Positions 1-5,308 of a stretch of DNA of 5,308 bases are shown here, one piece after another. Origin of the DNA: Actinomycetota bacterium. GTDB lineage: Bacteria > Actinomycetota > Geothermincolia > Fen-727 > Anoxymicrobiaceae. The translations under genes were made by a program, and so were the position numbers. The stretch is taken from the NCBI GenBank assembly GCA_003154635.1, contig PMDX01000233.1:2521-7828 (forward strand). Direction: 5' to 3'. Position 1 is the first letter of the stretch. Each line of letters opens with the position of its first letter. The notes under the pieces were generated by a model. That model was not told where the DNA came from, made no database searches, and was given only the letters and a program-made list of their open reading frames with translations.

Positions 1-3000
1 GGGGGCTCGAATCGCTCGCGGGATCGAACTTCATGAACTGGGCGGTCGATGACTGTCCCGGGGACGGCGCGCTGCCGCCGTAGATCTTCCCGTCGCTCGC
101 CGCGGCAAGCACAGCGAGCCGCCCGGAGCCGCCGGTCTCGCCCTTCTTCACGGTAGTTCCCGCCACGGGGTCGTATTCGTACAGTGCCCCCTTTGCCCAT
201 CCTCCGCCACTCTTGAGGTCGCCGGCGCCAAAGTAGATTTTGCCGTTGGCCCCGGTGGTGACGGCAAAAATACCTTTCGTCCCAGCCGGTATATTGACAT
301 CGAGGTCCTCGACCGCTGACGGGCCGGCATTCCCCGGATCGAATCTGAACAGCACGGCGTCGGGGCCGGTGTCGGAATCCGCCGCCCCCGTGCCGCCGTA
401 GATCTTCCCGTCAGGGCCCTCACAGAGAGCCAGCACTCTCTTCTGTCCACTGCCGACCGTCCAGCGCCTGCCAGTGACGAAACCGGTCAGGCTGTCGTAC
501 TCGAAGACGAGCGCATCCGGCCCGCTCGCGGCGTTGGACGTCCCTGCGTACAGCTGCTTCTTGCCGGCGGGCGCGGCACTTATCGCACCGACACCTTCCT
601 GGGCAACGGGGCAGGCGCCCAGCTCGACCACGCGGGGGTCGATATTGACCGACGTTGCGCCGTACTGGGCTCCGGAACGATATGCGTCAATCTTGAAGAG
701 CTTCGAACCTTCCGTCGCGTGACCGGCGGCATCGATGGTAACGCCGGTGGCTCCATAAAGAGATCCGCTTCCACTCTCATCCCGGGCGAGGCTTACGACC
801 TTCACGTGCGGAAGCGCAAAAGAGCTGATGTCCCTGAACTCTCCAAGCGCCGGGTCATAGCTTGCCACGTGGCCGCCCGGCGGAGTAGAGGAATTATTCT
901 CGGTGCCGCACATGATTGTGCCATCAGGACCTCCTGCCAGCGTTGGAACCGCGGTCGTCCCCGCTACGGGTTTGCCGAGAAGCTCGAGGCTTTCCAGGTA
1001 GGCTGCCGGGTCCGCGGCCGAGGAGCTGAACGAGAAGAGATTCCCGTTGTGCTGTCCGCAGTACACACTACCGCCTGACACCAGCATCGACGTATCGAAC
1101 TTCTGATACGCCGCTTCCCCCGTCGGGGCGGGCGTATCACCGAGCGTGGTAAACGCGCGCCGCGCGGTATCGTAGGCGTAGACGTGTGACGTCATGGAAT
1201 CGCGGTAATCCCAGGTGGCGCCGAAGATGAGGCCGCCATTCTTACAAAGACACCTGGTTCCCTCGTTGCCGATGGGTACACCGAGATCCGCGAAGCCTTC
1301 CGATCCGGAGTACGAGAACATGATGCCCTGGCTGTGGGTCCCGTCATTGTCATAAACGGTATTTGCGGTGGTGCCGTAGATAACTCCGCCGCCCCCGTCG
1401 ATAAGCGCGGAGACCCACCAGTTATGCTGCGGGTCGGGCGGTCGGCCTTTGTCGGTGAAAGAACCGGTATCGGGGTCGTAGGCGAACAGGTGGCCGCCAT
1501 CGGCGTTGTAGATGTCGTTGGTGCCACCGTACGTCGCGCCGTAAACCTTTCCTTCAGACGTCACGAGAATATCCTCGATCTCCCTCTCGCCGTTTATCGG
1601 GCGGCCTCTATCGATGACCGAGCCCGTGACCGTGTCGATGATGAGGAAATGGGCGTTCCTGTACGTGCCACCGTAGATGGAGTGCCTGGCGCCGTCATAC
1701 TCCATGCAGAATACGGATATCTGCTTCTCGACCACCTGTCCCCTGTCGCCGAGGAAAGCATCGTCTATCGAGTACAGCTTGCCGCCATCCGCTCCATCCA
1801 CACTCGTTCCCCCGATGATCGAACCGTTGACCCGCGCCAGCGCCGTCACGCCCGATGAGCCGGGTGCGTCAGGGGCCATGTGCAGACCCGAGTCACCGGA
1901 GACGTCCAGGAAGAATTGAGTCCCTGCCCGCGTCCCGCATGCGACCCCCTGGCTACCGGCTGCCATTGCCGTTACGGGCGACCCGCAGTCCCCGCGGGGG
2001 GTGTACCCGGGCGTCGCCGGATCGAACGAGTAGAGCTTGCCGCTCGCGTAGCCCGCATAGACCAGCCCGTCAAAGACAGAGAGTGCGCGCAAGGCCGTTT
2101 CGCCGGCCGGCACCCCCAGGTCGGTAGCGGCGGCGTCCCCTCTCCGGTACCTATACATATGGCCGTTTTCGCAAGCGATGTAGAGCGCCCCGGCGTCGCC
2201 CTGCTGGCTGACCCACGTAAGGTCGTTCACACCAGCCGGCAGCGTATCTATCAGTGTCGTTGTAGCGGGGCCCTTTGGATTCAGGGGACTGATAGCGGCC
2301 TGGTAGAGCTTGCCGTTTGAAAAGCCCATGTACACTTTCAGCCCGCTGTACAGTATCTTGGTGAGTGTAGCCGGCGGGTCCTGGTCGAGAGCCGCGATCT
2401 CAATAGCATCGTCACCATCGAAAACACACAGGTGTCCCGTCGATAAACCTGCGTACAGCCAGCCGGAATTGCCGCTCAGGCTCGAGATCGGCGCACCGAA
2501 ACTTGCCATCTCCCGGCATTTCTCGGTACCTCCTATATCAGCGTACAGCTTGCCACCCGCCGTGGAGAAATAGATCCTCTTCGCCTGGAAATTGATACCC
2601 GAGATAGCGGTGTTGTCCGACGCCGCGTAATACTCTTCAACCTCGCATCGCCTGAACAGCCGCCCTGTCGAGGCCGCATCGGAAGTGCCCGTACCTCCGT
2701 AGATGACGCCTCCGGCGACCGACAACGCGTTTATAGGCTTGCCACCCGAGTTGGCGGGAACGCCAAGATCTTTCCACGTGCCGTCAAACAGGAACAGGTG
2801 GCCTCCCTGCGACCCCGCGTATATGTCGCTCCCCGAAGACGCCAGCGAGAGAAGGGCCTCGGGGTGCCCGGTGGGAGCGCCAAGGTCGGCCGGGGCGCCC
2901 GGTGAGGATGTATCGTAAGAGTACAGGCGACCGTTGACGTCGCCGCTGGTGCCCGTCCCGAGATAGATCGCCGTACCCGCGACGGCAAGCGAGTCGATCG

Positions 3001-3559
3001 GGGAAGCGACCCGGCAAAGCTCTGTGAAAACGCCGGCGGAGTATCGATATATCTTCCCGTTCGAGAGCCCGGCGTAGACCGAGCCGCCCAGCGTCGCGAT
3101 GGTGTTTACCGAAGTACCGCCTTCCGGCTGGCCGAGGTCGGTGAACGTGCCCGAATCGCCGCCGCTATACGAGAAGACATCGCCCGCCGACGTGGCGGCA
3201 AACACAGTGGAGCCATCGCATGCGAGTGCCAGTACAGCTCCAGACGTTCCCGGGCAAGCTCCGCGGTCTACGCACTTGCGCTCGGGATGCGACGGGTCGA
3301 AGACGAAGAGATGTCCGTCGGGATAAGTACCTCCATAGACCAGGGTACCGTCTGTCGTGAGAGCCCTTACCTCCGATTGCACGGGTGCGGTGACCGCCTG
3401 ACCCCTGCTGTTCGATACACCGAAGTGGGTCGGCCCCTGGTACGCCTCCTGGTACTGCTCGGCGGGGTCGTACTCCACGAGGTGGCCCTTCTCACCGGTA
3501 CCGCAATAGATGTTCTCGTGGTTGGCCCCCAGCGCGGTCGCGAGCACGGCATAGACCGC
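1..3559 (-). repeat. Array of at least 25 propeller blades (protein-level repeat)
   Basis: Unit spacing, measured between the Tyr positions of the I-Y-x-G-T strand, is 37-57 residues with a mean near 44 for units 1 to 16 (residues 113-768). It is 50-69 residues with a mean near 54 for units 16 to 25 (residues 768-1255). The extra length in the second half mostly lies between the I-Y-G-G-T strand and the following L-F-x-Y-D-P strand, where Gly/Ser/Asp/Thr-rich loops are inserted. Unit 13 (V-A-C-G-T, residue 635) and the segment after it (about 640-665) fit the consensus poorly. DNA identity between units is low, so the array is old or strongly diverged. The longest exact DNA match I noticed is 22 bases, shared by 73-94 and 391-412. 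Confidence 0.85.
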
Positions 3560-3844
3560 GTACTCACCGGGTACGGCCTCTCCGAGATCGGCGGCCTGCC
3601 CCTCCTCCAGCTCGACTTTGCCCCCCGAGACCTTCGTGCCATCGAGAGTCTTTATGCCTCGGATCGAACTGAAGCTGTCCCCCCAGGAGGTGGAACTCCG
3701 CTCGGGGTTTGACGCGGATGCGCTCGCGGTGACGAGTACGGCGCACGAAAGGAGTAATACGAGTATCGCTGCAGCACATTCACGCCCCGTGCCGCGCCGC
3801 AATCTCCCGTTCGGTCTAAAAGGAAGCCGCATTATGGAGCGCAT
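1..3844 (-). CDS. Exported multi-blade beta-propeller repeat protein (3' end missing)
   Basis: The frame is open from ATG at 3844 to the left edge, giving 1281 complete codons and no stop; I translated all of it. Residues 1-44 are a signal peptide. Residues 45-95 are a short linker. From about residue 96 the protein is an array of at least 25 related units. Each has a strand of the form x-[IV]-Y-x-G-[TSL], then a variable loop, then G-[HK]-[LI]-[FY]-x-[FY]-D-P, then often D-L-G-x-P and a hydrophobic A-L-A-x strand. The key Tyr (or its replacement) falls at residues 113, 170, 215, 257, 294, 342, 382, 425, 464, 505, 555, 596, 635, 677, 724, 768, 823, 874, 928, 978, 1030, 1099, 1149, 1204 and 1255. 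This resembles the four-stranded blades of Kelch, two-component-regulator-propeller and PQQ-type proteins, but I cannot assign a family. Twenty-five blades would make three or more propellers. No catalytic motif is seen. The likely role, inferred, is extracytoplasmic ligand binding or surface scaffolding. An in-frame ATG at 3832 is an alternative start. Confidence 0.9.
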   Translation of the reverse strand, partial: MRSIMRLPFRPNGRLRRGTGRECAAAILVLLLSCAVLVTASASASNPERSSTSWGDSFSSIRGIKTLDGTKVSGGKVELEEGQAADLGEAVPGEYAVYAVLATALGANHENIYCGTGEKGHLVEYDPAEQYQEAYQGPTHFGVSNSRGQAVTAPVQSEVRALTTDGTLVYGGTYPDGHLFVFDPSHPERKCVDRGACPGTSGAVLALACDGSTVFAATSAGDVFSYSGGDSGTFTDLGQPEGGTSVNTIATLGGSVYAGLSNGKIYRYSAGVFTELCRVASPIDSLAVAGTAIYLGTGTSGDVNGRLYSYDTSSPGAPADLGAPTGHPEALLSLASSGSDIYAGSQGGHLFLFDGTWKDLGVPANSGGKPINALSVAGGVIYGGTGTSDAASTGRLFRRCEVEEYYAASDNTAISGINFQAKRIYFSTAGGKLYADIGGTEKCREMASFGAPISSLSGNSGWLYAGLSTGHLCVFDGDDAIEIAALDQDPPATLTKILYSGLKVYMGFSNGKLYQAAISPLNPKGPATTTLIDTLPAGVNDLTWVSQQGDAGALYIACENGHMYRYRRGDAAATDLGVPAGETALRALSVFDGLVYAGYASGKLYSFDPATPGYTPRGDCGSPVTAMAAGSQGVACGTRAGTQFFLDVSGDSGLHMAPDAPGSSGVTALARVNGSIIGGTSVDGADGGKLYSIDDAFLGDRGQVVEKQISVFCMEYDGARHSIYGGTYRNAHFLIIDTVTGSVIDRGRPINGEREIEDILVTSEGKVYGATYGGTNDIYNADGGHLFAYDPDTGSFTDKGRPPDPQHNWWVSALIDGGGGVIYGTTANTVYDNDGTHSQGIMFSYSGSEGFADLGVPIGNEGTRCLCKNGGLIFGATWDYRDSMTSHVYAYDTARRAFTTLGDTPAPTGEAAYQKFDTSMLVSGGSVYCGQHNGNLFSFSSSAADPAAYLESLELLGKPVAGTTAVPTLAGGPDGTIMCGTENNSSTPPGGHVASYDPALGEFRDISSFALPHVKVVSLARDESGSGSLYGATGVTIDAAGHATEGSKLFKIDAYRSGAQYGATSVNIDPRVVELGACPVAQEGVGAISAAPAGKKQLYAGTSNAASGPDALVFEYDSLTGFVTGRRWTVGSGQKRVLALCEGPDGKIYGGTGAADSDTGPDAVLFRFDPGNAGPSAVEDLDVNIPAGTKGIFAVTTGANGKIYFGAGDLKSGGGWAKGALYEYDPVAGTTVKKGETGGSGRLAVLAAASDGKIYGGSAPSPGQSSTAQFMKFDPASDSSP
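3713..3844 (-). other. N-terminal signal peptide of the propeller protein
   Basis: The first 44 residues have the three parts of a Sec signal peptide. The n-region is long, about 22 residues, with seven arginines. The hydrophobic core runs roughly from residue 24 to 38 (AAAILVLLLSCAVLV). The last stretch, T-A-S-A-S-A followed by S-N-P-E, offers small residues at -3 and -1, so cleavage after Ala44 is most likely and after Ala42 possible. If translation starts at the second ATG (3832), the n-region is four residues shorter and the rest is unchanged. Cys34 sits in L-L-S-C, a loose lipobox match, but hydrophobic residues continue after it, so I favour ordinary signal peptidase cleavage. The peptide places the propeller array outside the cytoplasm. 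Confidence 0.85.
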
Positions 3845-3853
3845 CCGTCCAGG

Positions 3854-3863
3854 CCTGCCCCTC
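3854..3863 (-). promoter_or_regulatory. Weak candidate ribosome binding site for the propeller gene
   Basis: On the minus strand the sequence GAGGGGCAGG lies just upstream of the ATG at 3844. The AGG part ends 9 bases before that start, and the GAGGGG part ends 13 bases before it, which is rather far. The ATG at 3832 has only a poorer GGACGGA about 11 bases upstream. This slightly favours the 3844 start. Neither is a strong Shine-Dalgarno, so the choice of start is not secure. I see no convincing -35/-10 pair between the terminator and the start. Confidence 0.3.
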
Positions 3864-3903
3864 TTGTTATGAGCGTGTTTCGCAACCGCTTGACCATCGC
3901 CCG

Positions 3904-3933
3904 AAAACAAAAGCGGGAACCCGGGGCTCCCGC
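3904..3933 (-). terminator. Intrinsic terminator downstream of the solenoid gene
   Basis: Read on the minus strand, GCGGGAGCC and GGTTCCCGC pair as a 9-bp stem (one G-T pair) around a 3-base loop at 3933-3913. TTTTGTTTT follows at once at 3912-3904. This is a textbook factor-independent terminator. It lies 78 bases past the TGA stop of the upstream repeat protein and 59 bases before the first ATG of the propeller gene. On the plus strand the hairpin is not followed by a T-run, so it acts in one direction only. The remaining bases of the 3845-4011 gap hold no other feature I can support. Confidence 0.9.
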
Positions 3934-4011
3934 TGATATCAATTTCTCGTTCTTCCTTGTTACCTCGTTAGCCCTCATCTGATCCGCCGGGGCGCGACAG
4001 GCTCCCCGTTA

Positions 4012-5308
4012 TCACGGATAGGGCGCCACCGCAAAATCTGTTATCGTGGCGAACAGGTACGGGCTTCCCAGCAGACCGATGTCAGACCATGCCTTCATCG
4101 TTACGTATTGCAATGAGTTCTTGATGCCGAGTCCTCCGGGGCCACTGCCAAGCCGGTCGACCAGGAACTGCACCGCCGCGTTGTCCCCAAGCGCGAGCAT
4201 CAGGTTATGCATGAAACTGAGGGCACCCGGGGCGGCCATCGCATCGGCGACATTCTTCATGACCGCCGGGTTGGCCGAGAGATTATCTATTACCTGGTTG
4301 AGGAATGTTCTCAGGTTGGGATCCGAAAGGAGCGTCGCCAGCGTGCCCGAAGGGTCGTCCGGGTTCATGGCGTTGATGGTATCGCCCATGACATTACTCA
4401 GGAACGTGGGGTTGTTGTTCAGTAGCGCGGCCACCACCTGCGGGCTGATTCCTCCCTGCGCGACGGGCTTTACCAGGTCGTAGAGCATGCCTTTGGGGCC
4501 GCCGGGATCGTACGACTTTAGCGTCGTCGCGGCCATCGCACCGGTGATGACGCTTACATCAAGGTGACCGATCAGGTCGCTGATGAACGGCTCCGTATTC
4601 GAGTTGAGCACCTCCGCGAGCTTCGACGCGTCGAGGCCGGTCGTCGGGTCGAGCAAGGCGGACGTAAAGCCGGGAGTCTCGTTCAGGACCTGCGCCAGCA
4701 CCGCCGGATCTATTCCACCGCTACTGACCCCGTTGCCGAGCAGCCCGACAACGAGCTGGCCTCCTTCGGGGCTGTTGACGACCTGGGCCAGGACTGTCGG
4801 ATCGAGGTTGTTGATCAGTCCCTCGAGAAACGCCTCGTTCGCGTTGAGAACATCCGCCACGACCTTCGGGTTCAGGTACTTGAGCAACTCGGTCGTCGCC
4901 GAACTCGAGTTGTTGACCACCGTCGCAATAACGGAAGGATTGAGCAGGGAAACGAGGTTGCTGACCCACCCGGCGTTGTTGTTTATTACGTTAGCGGTCG
5001 CGTGTGGATCCAGCTTGCCCATGATCGAAGTCAGGAACGCCTGGTTGTTGTTGACGGCTCCGGCGACTATTTGCGGGTTGAGCTTGCCGACCAACTCGAT
5101 CATCTTCGCCTGGACTTGTGAGTCGTTCATGCTGCCGACCAGGGCGTTCGGGTCGAGCTTGCCCACAAGGCGAGTGACAAACGCGCCGTTGGCGTTGATT
5201 ATTCCCGCGACAACGCCCGTGTCGAGCTTGCCGACGAGGTCCGCCGACCAGGCCCAGGTGTTCCCGAGCAACCTGTTGAGCTTATCCAGGTCGAGATAGC
5301 TCAGGAGC
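4012..5308 (-). CDS. Helical-solenoid repeat protein with 23-residue Asn-ladder units (5' end missing)
   Basis: The frame is open from the right edge (first full codon at 5307) to TGA at 4014-4012, giving 431 residues. A TTG at 5271 could be read as a start, but the 12 codons before it belong to another repeat unit (S-Y-L-D-L-D-K-L-N), so the gene almost certainly begins outside the window. Residues 1 to about 190 are near-perfect units of 23-25 residues with consensus G-K-L-[DN]-P-x-V-V-A-x-V-V-N-x-N-x-A-F-L-x-x-L-V. Residues 190 to about 386 are more diverged units with Gly/Pro/Asp-rich insertions. Residues 387-431 are a non-repeat tail ending F-A-V-A-P-Y-P. The pattern predicts two short helices per unit stacking into a solenoid. 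I do not recognise the family and see no catalytic motif, membrane segment or cell-wall sorting signal at the C-terminus. Its location is unknown because the N-terminus is missing. A protein-binding or structural role is an inference from architecture only. Confidence 0.88.
   Translation of the reverse strand, partial: LLSYLDLDKLNRLLGNTWAWSADLVGKLDTGVVAGIINANGAFVTRLVGKLDPNALVGSMNDSQVQAKMIELVGKLNPQIVAGAVNNNQAFLTSIMGKLDPHATANVINNNAGWVSNLVSLLNPSVIATVVNNSSSATTELLKYLNPKVVADVLNANEAFLEGLINNLDPTVLAQVVNSPEGGQLVVGLLGNGVSSGGIDPAVLAQVLNETPGFTSALLDPTTGLDASKLAEVLNSNTEPFISDLIGHLDVSVITGAMAATTLKSYDPGGPKGMLYDLVKPVAQGGISPQVVAALLNNNPTFLSNVMGDTINAMNPDDPSGTLATLLSDPNLRTFLNQVIDNLSANPAVMKNVADAMAAPGALSFMHNLMLALGDNAAVQFLVDRLGSGPGGLGIKNSLQYVTMKAWSDIGLLGSPYLFATITDFAVAPYP
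4150..5307 (-). repeat. Short helical repeat array inside the solenoid gene
   Basis: Numbering residues from the first full codon at 5307, the Asp/Asn of the L-[DN]-P turn falls at 6, 29, 52, 77, 100, 123, 146, 169, 200, 226 and 250. That is a 23-residue (69-base) period for most of the first half, with one 25-residue unit, and looser spacing later. A second conserved Asn, at the predicted inter-helix turn, falls at 38, 61, 86, 109, 132, 155, 178, 209, 235 and 297. Hydrophobic positions V-V-A-x-V and F-L-x-x-L repeat in step. At DNA level the codons for G-K-L recur as gagcttgcc or a near match on the plus strand, with other positions diverged. Units after residue 190 carry inserted loops (around 191-198 and 263-273), and the last three or so are hard to delimit. 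Confidence 0.85.

Noticed and set aside
148..450. Minus-strand open frame of 100 codons overlapping the propeller gene in another frame.
   Set aside because: Arg/Pro/Ser/Thr-rich shadow composition, and it lies wholly inside the propeller reading frame.
1334..1858. Plus-strand open frame of 174 codons, and other plus-strand frames, opposite the propeller gene.
   Set aside because: The minus-strand frame is open through the whole region with regular blade motifs. The plus-strand frames are what GC-rich, stop-poor DNA gives by chance.
3740..3781. Lipobox (L-L-S-C at residues 31-34) or twin-arginine signal (R-R at residues 16-17) in the propeller protein's leader.
   Set aside because: Hydrophobic residues continue past the Cys and end in a good A-S-A cleavage site. 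The R-R pair is followed by G-T-G-R rather than x-F-L-K, and the core is strongly hydrophobic, as in Sec substrates.
3834..3944. Small minus-strand open frame from a TTG preceded by AAGGAAG, in the intergenic gap.
   Set aside because: It runs through the terminator hairpin and T-tract, is only about 36 codons, and its product has no recognisable feature.
4012..5271. TTG at 5271 as the true start of the solenoid protein.
   Set aside because: The frame is open to the window edge and the codons before the TTG encode the start of another repeat unit, so the start is upstream, outside the window.
4583..5299. Plus-strand open frame of 238 codons opposite the solenoid gene.
   Set aside because: It mirrors the repeat coding of the minus strand, has low-complexity Ser/Thr/Leu/Arg composition and no domain sense. 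The minus-strand frame has clear 23-residue periodicity and a terminator after its stop.
4150..5307. Resemblance of L-[DN]-P-x-V-V-A-x-V-x-N-x-N to TAL-effector DNA-binding repeats (L-T-P-x-Q-V-V-A-I-A-S-N).
   Set aside because: The unit is 23 residues rather than 33-35, the second helix is much shorter, the protein has few basic residues, and the two positions after the turn do not vary like base-specifying residues. It is probably convergence of short helical repeats.

Overview
The window is GC-rich bacterial DNA with strong G/C preference at third codon positions. All convincing coding is on the minus strand. It carries two large repeat proteins, both cut by the window edges, separated by a 167-base gap with one clear factor-independent terminator. 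I see no tRNA, rRNA, CRISPR array, insertion sequence or recognisable enzyme gene. The taxon cannot be fixed from this alone. The GC-rich codon use, the long arginine-rich signal-peptide n-region and the strong intrinsic terminator would fit a high-GC Gram-positive or a deep-branching actinobacterial lineage, but that is a guess.

Layout, read right to left (the direction of transcription). (1) 5308-4012: the C-terminal 431 residues of a protein built from a short helical repeat. The unit is 23 residues in its regular part, with an L-[DN]-P turn and an invariant Asn once per unit. The N-terminus lies beyond the right edge. (2) 4011-3845: intergenic gap, with a hairpin plus T-tract at 3933-3904 that ends the solenoid gene's transcript. 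(3) 3844-1: the first 1281 residues of a very long exported protein. It has a signal peptide followed by at least 25 beta-propeller-type blades, each marked by an I-Y-x-G-T strand and a G-H-L-F-x-Y-D-P strand. I translated this frame codon by codon from 3844 to base 2 and found no stop. The protein runs off the left edge, so its true size and any C-terminal anchor are unknown.

Neither protein shows a catalytic signature that I recognise. The propeller protein is most likely an extracytoplasmic binding or scaffold protein. The solenoid is probably a binding surface too, but its cell location cannot be judged without its N-terminus. The two genes are co-directional, but the terminator between them argues for separate transcripts. 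A joint function rests only on adjacency. The many plus-strand open frames opposite both genes are explained as shadows of GC-rich, stop-poor repeat coding and are not annotated.
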